Shown piece after piece: positions 19,636-28,360 of a stretch of DNA of 64,000 bases (its first letter is position 1; each line of letters starts with the position of its first letter). The notes below the pieces were generated by a model. It did not search any database, was not told the DNA's origin, and saw only the letters and a program-made list of their open reading frames with translations. The position numbers and the translations under genes are program-made. This DNA comes from Paraburkholderia ferrariae NBRC 106233 (GTDB taxonomy: Bacteria > Pseudomonadota > Gammaproteobacteria > Burkholderiales > Burkholderiaceae). The DNA is taken from NCBI RefSeq assembly GCF_000685035.1, contig NZ_BAYB01000002.1, positions 372,001 to 436,000 of the forward strand, written 5' to 3'.

Positions 19636-20874
19636 TCATATATGGGCGGCTGTGCCGGAGCGCCCAGTTAGCGCAGCCTGGGGCGAGATCAGATCCTGAA
19701 GTACAACATGGGTCAGTTGAACTCCGCTTGCCCGGCTTACGAGCACGGCAACACTCGATATGCCCGGCTCCTCAAGCAGCGTGCGGATCGCGAACAACGT
19801 ATTCGCATCTGCTGGCAGGGCACCTACTTTCGTGACGACGTCGCCGTCATGCACGCCGGCCTTTGCCGCGGGTCCGTTTGCGATCACGTCGATTACGCGC
19901 AGCCCCTGCGGGGATAGCCCCAGCCACATGCCACTTCGATCGTACCGGTCCGGGACATCGAACCCGGCGCTCTTCGAAAGCCACATCACGCGATGACCAT
20001 AGTCGAATGAGACCGTAAATCGCTTCAGAATGCCCATGCCGATACTTCCCGCGCGGTCACTCCGGGTAAATGCGCCGGCTGCCTGAAGCGACAGACGCGT
20101 GACGGGTGGCGGCACGGCAAGATTGCCGATGGAAAAGCGTGCTGGCCTTCCGACAATGCCGCGGATCGGACCGCCGCCGCCGTACCCGGTCATGGCTTCA
20201 ACGGTAGTCCCCATTTTCATGTCGAGTTGATGGGAACGCCAGAAGCCGTTGAACAGCGTCAGGCTGAAGCGGTCGCCGGTATCGATCTGAAACAAGGCAG
20301 TTGTGCCATCAATGGAAGCTTCCACAAGCGGTGTTTCGTTCTCGTCCAATGTGAACGGAACCGGTATCGCATCTGCCGCCGGCTTGAATTGATCCTGATC
20401 CTGAATGGCTACCTGCTTGCGCGCAGCATCCAGCGTCACAACGTATTTCCGGAATAGCTCTGCGCCAAGCACACCGTCGAAATGCTGAAAGCCGATGACG
20501 CGACTCAGTCGAGTCGTGTCCATTGCCGGGATATCCAGGTCGCCGAGGGAGAATGAGCCGACGGCCAGGTCGTTCAGGTGGACGTTGCTAAAAGAGAGAG
20601 GCTGCTCGCCGGCGCCTGTTCCCGTTCCGGCGCCCACAGGGACGAGCTTCAATTTTTCCGCTAACGCGGTACTGATCGTCGAACTGGACGAGCCCGTATC
20701 CAGAATGAAAGCGAATGGACCCTTTGCATCGACCTGCACATCAACGAAGGCACGGTTATCGATGATAGAAAGCGGAAAACGTCCGGGTTGGCGACCTTCG
20801 GATGCCGACGCGAGACTGGTTATAGAGGCAGACAGCCAGAGCAGGGCAAAGAGGCTTGCGCGCGCGAGACGCAT
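19636..20874 (-). CDS. Exported retropepsin-like aspartyl protease with PDZ domain
   Basis: The ATG at 20874 has a GGGGAGAA ribosome site and yields 412 residues with a signal peptide of about 25. Two aspartyl motifs are visible, LDTGSSSS (D59) and IDTG (D198), as in paired retropepsin-like domains of bacterial proteins. A PDZ-type domain follows from about residue 310, with LGLSPQGLRVIDVIANGPAAKAGVHDGD. It is probably a periplasmic protease or peptide-binding protein. The substrate is unknown. It likely forms a two-gene unit with the SRPBCC gene downstream. Confidence 0.82.
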   Translation of the reverse strand: MRLARASLFALLWLSASITSLASASEGRQPGRFPLSIIDNRAFVDVQVDAKGPFAFILDTGSSSSTISTALAEKLKLVPVGAGTGTGAGEQPLSFSNVHLNDLAVGSFSLGDLDIPAMDTTRLSRVIGFQHFDGVLGAELFRKYVVTLDAARKQVAIQDQDQFKPAADAIPVPFTLDENETPLVEASIDGTTALFQIDTGDRFSLTLFNGFWRSHQLDMKMGTTVEAMTGYGGGGPIRGIVGRPARFSIGNLAVPPPVTRLSLQAAGAFTRSDRAGSIGMGILKRFTVSFDYGHRVMWLSKSAGFDVPDRYDRSGMWLGLSPQGLRVIDVIANGPAAKAGVHDGDVVTKVGALPADANTLFAIRTLLEEPGISSVAVLVSRASGVQLTHVVLQDLISPQAALTGRSGTAAHI

Positions 20875-21033
20875 GTTTTTCTCCCCAGATCGATACGCGA
20901 CTTGTACGGCTTGCGCTTGCTTACGAGCCGAGAGGCAGAAGCATTGGCAGGCTTGTTCCTTTGCGTGGCTCTGCGTCAACGACCGAGATCCGCATCCTTG
21001 CCCTCGCAATCGTGATGAAAGGTAGATCGACGC

Positions 21034-21186
21034 ATGCACAGGACTGTCGACGACTTCGACGAAGCGTTACAGCATTTCCTGCGTATAGGTGCCACGCTTT
21101 ACCGAGGGCCGGCCCACGTGGAAGCCGGCAAGCAGATGTGCATGCTGCGCGATCCTTGGGAAAATTGCATCGGGCTCTATGGCTAA
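21034..21186 (+). pseudogene. C-terminal fragment of a VOC/glyoxalase-family protein
   Basis: This 50-codon frame reads VDDFDEALQHFLRIGATL, then ends LRDPWENCIGLYG. It looks like the last half of a vicinal-oxygen-chelate protein (compare the usual RDPWGN-x-hydrophobic ending). No N-terminal half is seen upstream, so it is either a relic or a very short orphan gene. There is no clear ribosome site. Confidence 0.5.
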
Positions 21187-21247
21187 GGCTAAATGGCGTC
21201 GATGCTGGAAAAGCACCACCGGGGCAATGCCGCCTGATTAGCCCATT

Positions 21248-22135
21248 TCACCGTGCCCGCGCAGCGACTAGCCGAAGCCCGCAACCGTAACGGAGTTTCC
21301 CGTTACTATCGCAATGACTCGCCAGCGCCGCCATGGTGCGCTTGCGCAACTTCTCTTGTCCCTCGGAAGACAGCAAGTCAACGTCGTAGGTCGTCGATAG
21401 AAAGGAATCCCAGATCTCCGTTGGCGTTGCATCGATTCTCAGATCAACATCGGCAAACCTGCAATCGGTGAAGGAGGGTGACAGGAGCGTGCGCCATCCT
21501 TCTTCGCTTGTCGTTCTTTCGTTGTGCAAGCACAGAGATATGTTTTCCTCTCGCAGAATCGGTCGCAGTTCGTTCAGGTACAGATGCCTGACCGGCTCCA
21601 GCAATCCCTTGCCGCCGACTATGAACGCGACTAAACCGGACGGACGTAGAATCCGGCGTATCTCCGAGAAAACTTGCTCGAGGTCGCCCATGAGCATCAA
21701 AGCCATATGACTGAGCACAACGTCTATCGATCCCGTCGCGATCGATAGATCCTGTGCGCGCTCCCTTAACAAGGCAATATCGGCGGGTAATACGGCTCGG
21801 GCGACGTCCAGTTCTCCGTCGCTCATGTCAACGCCGATCAATCGCAATCCTCGATGCTTCTGCGCAGCCAGTAAGCCGAGCAGGTGGCCGTCTCCACAGC
21901 CGATGTCCACAACCGATAGCGCGTTGTCGTCCAACGGGAGCATCGAAGCCAAAGCATGGTAGGACGATGCATGGACGACACCGTTGAGCGAGGCGGGAAC
22001 CGCTCCAAACGCAATGCTCGTGGAGCTGACTATCCGTCGATGGAAGTCCAGCAAATAATTTTCGGCTTCGGTATGCGCGTTCAAGCGTTGACTCCCTTCG
22101 TCAATGTGGAGATAAGCGTGGAGACAAGCAGCCAA
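21248..22135 (-). CDS. Class I SAM-dependent methyltransferase
   Basis: The methyltransferase core is clear: VVDIGCGDGHLLGLLA (motif I, SAM binding), VDMSDGELDVA, then SIDVVLSHMALMLMGDLEQV and RRILRPSGLVAFIVGG, in the order of the UbiE/SAM fold. The start is not certain. The TTG at 22135, after AAGGGGG, clears the upstream TPR gene and gives 295 residues. In-frame ATGs exist further upstream, but only inside that gene. The substrate cannot be told. Base use looks less GC-rich than in the flanking operons. Confidence 0.78.
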   Translation of the reverse strand: MAACLHAYLHIDEGSQRLNAHTEAENYLLDFHRRIVSSTSIAFGAVPASLNGVVHASSYHALASMLPLDDNALSVVDIGCGDGHLLGLLAAQKHRGLRLIGVDMSDGELDVARAVLPADIALLRERAQDLSIATGSIDVVLSHMALMLMGDLEQVFSEIRRILRPSGLVAFIVGGKGLLEPVRHLYLNELRPILREENISLCLHNERTTSEEGWRTLLSPSFTDCRFADVDLRIDATPTEIWDSFLSTTYDVDLLSSEGQEKLRKRTMAALASHCDSNGKLRYGCGLRLVAARAR

Positions 22136-22166
22136 CGCCCCCTTTCTGCTGAGGGCCTCCTTGCGT

Positions 22167-22919
22167 TCATCGCGCCAGCGCGGCCTGGGCTCGTTGCAGC
22201 CACTCGCTGTTGTGTTCGCGGGCATGGCGCGGCCAGTGCCGGGCATCGTGCACGATCTCGGCATACAGTTCGCGGGCGCGCACGTGGTCTGCCTCATCGG
22301 GCTGTGCGGATAGCCAGTCGGCGTACAGGCACCGTGGCTCGGCGTCGCGCGCACTGGCGAGTGCCGTCTCGAATGCGGCGCGTGTCTGTGGCGCGGCTGT
22401 CGCGGCCAACGCCCGCGCATACAGCAAGGCAGGCTCGGGCTGCTGGCGGCAAATGGGATGGGCGGCGAATAGCCGCTCCAGCGTCTCCCTCGTGGCCGAC
22501 GCATCGCCGGTGGCGAACTGCGCGCGCGCCATGCCTTCGAGCAGCGCCTGATCGGTGGAGAACGGCCCGCTGGCCGCCGCCTGATAGTGCGTCAGGGCTT
22601 CGGCGGCATCGCCGGCTTCGAGCAGCGCGGCAGCCAGACGCATGCGATGCGCCACGGTCGGCGCACTGTCGAAATCCATGCGCGCCTCGCGCACCGCCCG
22701 GTTGGGATCGACGAGCCGGGAGAGGGTGCGCGTCGCGGCCCGCGCTCCCCGCGACTGGCGAAGCGCCGGCAAATAAACGGCAAAGAGGTAGACGGCGCTG
22801 CCAATGCCGGGAAAGAGAAACAGGATCAGCAGCCAGTACATGTTCTGCTGGGTGCGCACTGCATGGACGGCAAAGAACAACGCGATGATGACGTGAAGGC
22901 TGATTCCGAAAATGGGCAT
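22167..22919 (-). CDS. PLDc_N-like membrane segment plus tetratricopeptide-repeat protein
   Basis: The ATG at 22919 gives 250 residues. Two hydrophobic helices at the start contain YWLLILFLFPGIGSAVYLFAV, like the short PLDc_N membrane module, and the remainder is helical with TPR-type repeats (for example AAALLEAGDAAEALTHYQAA). It is probably an inner-membrane protein with a cytoplasmic scaffold domain. An upstream in-frame ATG at 22994 would add a polar, non-family stretch. No function is known. It lies directly upstream of the methyltransferase gene on the same strand. Confidence 0.75.
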   Translation of the reverse strand: MPIFGISLHVIIALFFAVHAVRTQQNMYWLLILFLFPGIGSAVYLFAVYLPALRQSRGARAATRTLSRLVDPNRAVREARMDFDSAPTVAHRMRLAAALLEAGDAAEALTHYQAAASGPFSTDQALLEGMARAQFATGDASATRETLERLFAAHPICRQQPEPALLYARALAATAAPQTRAAFETALASARDAEPRCLYADWLSAQPDEADHVRARELYAEIVHDARHWPRHAREHNSEWLQRAQAALAR

Positions 22920-23103
22920 GTACAAATTCCGGTAGGGTGCGTGGCTGAAGTCGGATCGGCAAAAGCGCTGACTCCGATTGTGACAGAAGTACACGAGTCC
23001 GCCCGCATGCGCGTTGGCTCGATCAGCCGCGCGTTGTCAGGCAGCGAACTTGCGATTCGTCTTCTATCGCGAACAAGCCTTGTGTTTCCAAAAGGAAAAG
23101 ACG

Positions 23104-24009
23104 CTAGTCCACCAGTTCCGGCGTTTCAATCGCCTCTTTAACCAGATCCACGAACGCAACAACGGCACGCGGCAAGGTGCGGCCCGCCATCGTCTGGATC
23201 TGCAGCGTGCGTTGGTGCAGTTCGGGGTTGGTGATGGGCAGGGCGGTCAGTCCGCCGGGTCCCAAGCGGCTGCGCGCCGTGAGATAGCCGGCCAGCGTGA
23301 TTGCATCGGTATTGAGCACGAAGCTTTGGAGTGCTGTCTGAAGGTTGGCGACGAAGACAGGCTCGAAAATAAGACCCTCCAGACTGCACGCAATATCGAA
23401 CAACTGCCGCAGCGTTCCGCTTTCGTTATTCATGGCAACCGGCCACGACACCAGGTCGGCAAGCGCCACGGCCTCCCGCGAAGCAAGCGGATGTCCGCTT
23501 CGCATCACCGCATAAATGGGCGCCCGCTGTGCGTAGTGCACATGCACATCTTTTTCCGGCGCCATGCTGAAGCACACGGCCACGTCGTGCGTGCCTTCGC
23601 GCACGCGCTGCGTGGCCACCGAGGGCGCGGAAACATCCATCTGGAAGTGCGCGCCCGGCCAGGTCTTGAGGAAATGCCGGCAGACCTGCGGAAGAAAATC
23701 CGGCGCGACGCCTTGCGACGCAGCGATACGCAGCATGACGCGCCCGTGCGCGCTCAAGCCGCGAATCTCGTCGATCACGCGTTCTTCCTCGAGCTGGCTG
23801 CGCCGCGCATGATTGGCGACGAGGCGTCCCGCCTCGGTCAACACCATGCCGCGCGGCCGGCGTTCGAAGAGCGGCGTGCCCATCTGCTCTTCGAGCTTCG
23901 CGATCTGCCGGCTCAGTGCCGACACGGCCACGAACAGCCGTTCGGAAGCCTTGCTGAGCGAGCCGCTGCGGGCGACCTCGAGAAAGTAGCGTAAAGCGGT
24001 TTGATCCAT
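23104..24009 (-). CDS. LysR-family regulator divergent from the M20-MFS operon
   Basis: The ATG at 24009 gives 301 residues starting MDQTALRYFLEVARSGSLSK, with the helix-turn-helix ASERLFVAVSALSRQIAKLE at about 20-39 and a typical effector-binding domain. It is divergent from the operon at 24202, 192 bases away, which is the usual layout of a LysR protein and its target. It therefore probably controls the peptidase-transporter-hydrolase operon in answer to a substrate of that pathway. The target link is inferred from position. Confidence 0.87.
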   Translation of the reverse strand: MDQTALRYFLEVARSGSLSKASERLFVAVSALSRQIAKLEEQMGTPLFERRPRGMVLTEAGRLVANHARRSQLEEERVIDEIRGLSAHGRVMLRIAASQGVAPDFLPQVCRHFLKTWPGAHFQMDVSAPSVATQRVREGTHDVAVCFSMAPEKDVHVHYAQRAPIYAVMRSGHPLASREAVALADLVSWPVAMNNESGTLRQLFDIACSLEGLIFEPVFVANLQTALQSFVLNTDAITLAGYLTARSRLGPGGLTALPITNPELHQRTLQIQTMAGRTLPRAVVAFVDLVKEAIETPELVD

Positions 24010-24201
24010 GGTATCGGCACCCCGGTGGCTACGGGAAAACACGGGTGAGCTTTGCCGATTCGGCAAAGATCGGTGAGAAATATTGTAATTGTCCAGAAAT
24101 ATCGTCCGCGTCAGCATGAATACATGACGTCCGATCCGGGGTGGTGTGCCACGCACCATGCGCTGCCCGGCGGCCGCTCTCACGCCTGAACGGAGACCCC
24201 T

Positions 24202-25650
24202 GTGACTCGCGACACCGCCATCCAGTTAGCCACGCATTGCTACGAATCCGGAGCCTTTCTCGACGACTTGCAGCGCCGTGTCGCCGTACGCACGGAAAGC
24301 CAGGAGGCCGGCAGCTACGCGCTGTTGCGCGCCTATCTCGACGAGGAACTCATGCCCACGCTCGCGGCCTGGGGCTTCGCTTGCCGCATCGTCGAGAATC
24401 CCGTTGACGGCGCGGGCCCGTTTCTCGTTGCCCACCGGCACGAGGGCGACGATCTGCCGACGGTGCTGAGCTATGGTCACGGCGACGTGGTGCGCGGCTA
24501 CGACGCCCAGTGGTCCGAGGGGCTTTCGCCCTGGCGCGTCGCCTTGCGCGGCGAGCGCTGGTACGGCCGCGGCACGGCCGACAACAAGGGCCAGCACAGC
24601 ATCAATCTCGCCGCGCTCAAAGCCGTGCTCGACGCACGCGGCGGCCGGCTGGGGTTCAACGTGAAGCTGCTGTTCGAAACCGGGGAGGAGCGGGGCTCGC
24701 CGGGACTCGCCGCGCTGTGCGCGCAGTTGCGCGACGAACTCGCCGCCGATGTGCTGATCGCTTCGGACGGCCCACGGCTCGCCGCCGGCCGCCCGACGAT
24801 TTTTCTCGGCTCGCGCGGCTCGATCAATTTCCGCCTCGACGTCAAGCTGCGCGACGGCGCGCATCACTCGGGCAACTGGGGCGGCCTGCTGCGCAATCCG
24901 GGTGTCGTGCTCGCCAATGCCATTGCCTCGATGGTCGATGCGAACGGCCGCATCGCGATTGATGGGCTGCGGCCGCCGCCGGTTCCGGACGCCGTGCGCC
25001 GCGCGCTCGCCGAGGTCGTTGTAGGCGGCAATCCGGACGAGCCCGCAGTCGATGCCGATTATGGCGAACCCGGCCTGACACCGGCCGAGCGCGTGTTCGC
25101 CTGGAACACCATCGAAGTGCTGGCGTTTCGCACCGGCAACCCGGAGAAGCCGGTGAACGCGATTCCGCCGCATGCGTTCGCGCACATGCAGTTGCGCTTC
25201 GTGGTCGGGACCGACTGGCAGAACCTGCAGCAGATCGTGCGCCGCCATCTGGACGCGCAGGGCTACACGATGGTCGAGGTCGAAGTCGAGCGCGGCATGT
25301 CCGCCACGCGCGTCGATCCGGACAACCCATGGGTGGAGTGGGCCCGGCGCTCGCTCGCGCAGACCACGGGAGCGCAACCGGTGCTGCTGCCCAACCTCGG
25401 CGGCACGCTGCCCAACGACGTGTTCGCCGATGTGATCGGCATGCCCACGCTCTGGGTGCCGCATTCGTACCCTGGTTGCTCGCAGCACGCGCCCGACGAG
25501 CACATGCTCGGCCCCGTGATACGCGAAGGACTCCAGATCATGGCCGGGCTCTTCTGGGATCTCGGCACGCGCGAGGCCGGGGTGCCCGGCAGCAACTCCG
25601 CTTTTCATCTGCCCCGCAAATTTACCGGAGGCCTACGCCATGAGCAGTGA
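24202..25650 (+). CDS. M20-family metallopeptidase
   Basis: The start is GTG at 24202, giving 482 residues. Metal and catalytic residues of M20 enzymes are visible: SYGHGDVV (metal His and Asp), GRGTADNKGQ (bridging Asp), ETGEERGS (catalytic Glu pair), and a late HSYPGCSQHAPDEH (metal His). These zinc enzymes hydrolyse amide bonds of dipeptides or N-acyl amino acids in the cytoplasm. The gene overlaps the MFS transporter downstream by 11 bases. The substrate is unknown, but the partner genes suggest an imported amide or peptide. Confidence 0.9.
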   Translation: MTRDTAIQLATHCYESGAFLDDLQRRVAVRTESQEAGSYALLRAYLDEELMPTLAAWGFACRIVENPVDGAGPFLVAHRHEGDDLPTVLSYGHGDVVRGYDAQWSEGLSPWRVALRGERWYGRGTADNKGQHSINLAALKAVLDARGGRLGFNVKLLFETGEERGSPGLAALCAQLRDELAADVLIASDGPRLAAGRPTIFLGSRGSINFRLDVKLRDGAHHSGNWGGLLRNPGVVLANAIASMVDANGRIAIDGLRPPPVPDAVRRALAEVVVGGNPDEPAVDADYGEPGLTPAERVFAWNTIEVLAFRTGNPEKPVNAIPPHAFAHMQLRFVVGTDWQNLQQIVRRHLDAQGYTMVEVEVERGMSATRVDPDNPWVEWARRSLAQTTGAQPVLLPNLGGTLPNDVFADVIGMPTLWVPHSYPGCSQHAPDEHMLGPVIREGLQIMAGLFWDLGTREAGVPGSNSAFHLPRKFTGGLRHEQ

Positions 25651-26932
25651 ATCCGCCACGCTGACGCAAGCGCCGCACACGCAGGCGTCGAAGTCGAATG
25701 TCACCCGGCTGATCGTCGCGACTTCCATTGGCAACGCGCTCGAGTTCTACGATCTCGTCGCGTACGGCTACTTCGCCACAACGCTTTCGCGCCTGTTCTT
25801 CCCGGTGCACGATCGCACGATCTCGCTGCTGCTCACCTTCGGCACCTTCGCGCTGTCTTACCTGGCGCGCCCGGTCGGTGCGCTCGTGCTCGGCTCGTAC
25901 AGCGACCGCCACGGACGCAAGGCGTCGCTCACCCTGTCGATCGCGTTGATGACGGTCGGCACGGGCATGCTCGCGCTCATGCCCTCGTACGACACCATCG
26001 GGTTCGCCGCGCCGATTCTCATCTTCTGCTCGCGGCTGCTGCAAGGCTTTTCCGCAGGCGGCGAATTCGGCAGCTCCACGGCATTTCTCGTCGAGCATGC
26101 GCCCAGGCGAAGCGGCTTCATGTCGAGCTGGCAGTTTTCGAGTCAGGGCGCGAGCACGCTGCTTGCCTCGCTGTTCGGTGTGGTGCTCACAGGGTTTTTG
26201 ACGCCGCCGCAACTCGAAGGCTGGGGATGGCGCATCCCATTTCTGTTCGGCATGCTGATCGGTCCGATCGGCCTGTACATTCGCCGCCGCATGGAGGAAA
26301 CGCCGGAGTTCGAGCAGGCCGAGAAGCTTGCTTCGCCGGTGCGCGAAGTGCTGGCGAAGCAGAAGGAGCGCGTGCTGATCGCCATCGGCTCGCTCGTGCT
26401 CACCACCACGGCCAACTACATGCTGCTCTATATGCCCACCTACGCGGCGCGGCAATTGGGTCTCGCCCCGTCGTCGGGCTTCATTGCTACCCTGAGCGCG
26501 GGCTTCATCATGATGGTGCTGGTGCCGTTCGTCGGACATCTCTCGGACAAGATCGGCCGCACGCGCATCATGCTCGTGGCGGGCGTGATTTTCTTCGTCA
26601 CGATTTATCCGGCATTCGTGCTGATGAATGCGCATCCGTCGCTGCCCACGCTGCTGATCGCCGTGATCTGGGTTGCGCTGCTCAAGGCCACGTACTTCGC
26701 GCCCATCCCTGCGCTCATGGCCGAGCTGTTCCCCACGGCGACCCGCACGACCGGCATGGCGCTCGGCTATAACATCGGCACGACGCTGTTCGGCGGCTTC
26801 ACGCCGTTCGCGGTCACCTCGCTGATTGCCGTGACCCACAACAATCTCGCGCCGGGCTTCTACCTCATGATCGCCGCGGTCGTGAGTCTGTTCACGATAG
26901 GCTGGGCGCGCGCGCGTCGGCTCGCGCGATGA
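25640..26932 (+). CDS. MFS transporter, metabolite:H+ symporter type
   Basis: This 430-residue protein has twelve hydrophobic segments and the family marks of the MHS/sugar-porter branch: GNALEFYDLVAYGYF in helix 1, SYSDRHGRKASL between helices 2 and 3, GFSAGGEFGSSTAFLVEHAP in helix 5, and GHLSDKIGRTRIML in the second half. Such carriers import organic acids, betaines or similar solutes with protons. Its start overlaps the peptidase gene, and its TGA overlaps the next ATG. It probably imports the substrate of the two enzymes around it. Confidence 0.9.
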   Translation: MSSESATLTQAPHTQASKSNVTRLIVATSIGNALEFYDLVAYGYFATTLSRLFFPVHDRTISLLLTFGTFALSYLARPVGALVLGSYSDRHGRKASLTLSIALMTVGTGMLALMPSYDTIGFAAPILIFCSRLLQGFSAGGEFGSSTAFLVEHAPRRSGFMSSWQFSSQGASTLLASLFGVVLTGFLTPPQLEGWGWRIPFLFGMLIGPIGLYIRRRMEETPEFEQAEKLASPVREVLAKQKERVLIAIGSLVLTTTANYMLLYMPTYAARQLGLAPSSGFIATLSAGFIMMVLVPFVGHLSDKIGRTRIMLVAGVIFFVTIYPAFVLMNAHPSLPTLLIAVIWVALLKATYFAPIPALMAELFPTATRTTGMALGYNIGTTLFGGFTPFAVTSLIAVTHNNLAPGFYLMIAAVVSLFTIGWARARRLAR

Positions 26933-28017
26933 ACGACCTTCACCCTGGAAAGAATCCGGAAATGCAGATGAACAAGGCTTTGCAAAGCGCCATCCAGTTT
27001 TCCGTCGATCATGAATCGACCTGGACGCGCGAGGTCGATGGCGAATGGGGCGTCCACATCAAGGATCCCGCACCCTGGAACCGTCTGCTCGGTCCCGTGC
27101 ACGACCGCGGACCCGTATCGGGCGCGCTCGCCCTCGACTCGCGTGTACTCGCGACGTGGGGCGAGCCGGATCGCGCGGACCTCACGTTCAGTATTGCCAA
27201 GACCTATCTCGCGCTGCTTGCCGGCGTCGCCCACGACCGCGGCCTGCTGCCCGACCTGGACGAAGCGGTGCACGTGCTCGTGCCCGGTATCGGCTTCGAC
27301 GATCCACACAACGCGCAGGTGACGTGGGCCCAGTTGCTGCAGCAGACGAGCGAGTGGCAGGGCGTTTGTTTCGGCCTGTCCGACCAGGCGGACCACTACC
27401 GCGCGGTGACGTTCGGCGAACCGCCCAACGGCAAAAAGGGCGATCTTCGGCCCTTGCAGGCGCCCGGCACCTACTGGGAATACAACGACGTGCGGATCAA
27501 TCAGCTATCGCTCGCGTTGCTGCATCTGTTCGGCGCGCCGTTGCCGGACGTGTTTCGCGAAGCGATCGCGCGCCCTTGCGGTGCGAGCGAGAACTGGCGC
27601 TGGGTGGGCTACGACCACGCGTGGGTGGAGATCGGCGGGCGACGCGTGCAGTCGGTGCCCGGCGGCACACATTGGGGCGGCGGCATGTCGATCAGCGCGA
27701 ACGACCAGTTGAAGATCGCCCAGATGCTGCTGGACGACGGCATGGCCGCCGGCCGCCGCGTGCTGTCCCGCGAATGGATCGCGCGCATGCGCGCGCCTTG
27801 CGCGATTGCGCCGTACTACGGCTATCTCGTGTGGCTCAACACGGCGCGGAAGATGTTTCCGGGCGTGCCGGCGTCGAGCTATTTCGGCGTGGGCGCGGGT
27901 AGCTCGTTCATGTGGATCGAACCTTCGCTGCGCCTCGCGCTTATCGTGCGGTGGCTCAATCCGGATTACGCGAACGAGTTTTTTGCGTGCGTCTACGAGG
28001 CCGTCAAGTCCCTGTAG
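26929..28017 (+). CDS. Serine hydrolase, beta-lactamase class C-like fold
   Basis: The ATGA overlap with the MFS gene fixes the start. The 362-residue protein has the S-x-x-K nucleophile motif SIAK at 88-91 and a Tyr-Asn pair, YND at 185-187, plus HWGGGMSISANDQLKIAQ, typical of this esterase/peptidase family. No signal peptide is visible, so it should act in the cytoplasm, unlike secreted beta-lactamases. It could hydrolyse an amide or ester of the same imported compound as the M20 enzyme. The exact reaction is unknown. Confidence 0.87.
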   Translation: MNDLHPGKNPEMQMNKALQSAIQFSVDHESTWTREVDGEWGVHIKDPAPWNRLLGPVHDRGPVSGALALDSRVLATWGEPDRADLTFSIAKTYLALLAGVAHDRGLLPDLDEAVHVLVPGIGFDDPHNAQVTWAQLLQQTSEWQGVCFGLSDQADHYRAVTFGEPPNGKKGDLRPLQAPGTYWEYNDVRINQLSLALLHLFGAPLPDVFREAIARPCGASENWRWVGYDHAWVEIGGRRVQSVPGGTHWGGGMSISANDQLKIAQMLLDDGMAAGRRVLSREWIARMRAPCAIAPYYGYLVWLNTARKMFPGVPASSYFGVGAGSSFMWIEPSLRLALIVRWLNPDYANEFFACVYEAVKSL

Positions 28018-28127
28018 ATAGGGGTTCACTGCAGGCCCTGAGCGACGCGTTCCCGATGCTCGATCTTCCTGTTCCAGGGCGCCCGCGCACGGACTGCGCC
28101 GCCAACGAACTCGAGACGGAAATCATC

Positions 28128-28345
28128 GTGAATGCGCGCTACCGGATTGCCTGTGCAACCATGGCCGTGACGCTCTCGCTCATGTCGGCCTGAGCGATGG
28201 CCTATGAAGGCGGAGACTACGGCTACATCATGAGTCCGCACCCGGCCATTACCGACACCTTCGCCCTGGGTACTGGCGCGACCTCTGGGGGGACTGCCGC
28301 GATACGCCTTATCGCGGCAGTCTGCCGAATGGCGAGTGGCGGTAA
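28128..28345 (+). pseudogene. Decayed small secreted-protein gene
   Basis: A GTG frame reads NARYRIACATMAVTLSLMSA, like a signal peptide that should meet a Cys or cleavage site, and is then cut by TGA at 28191. Another frame downstream reads GYWRDLWGDCRDTPYRG and ends with TAA at 28343, like the end of a small protein. A stop plus a frameshift in a small exported-protein gene would explain both. The original family is not known to me. Confidence 0.35.
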
Positions 28346-28360
28346 TACCTCGCTGGCGGC

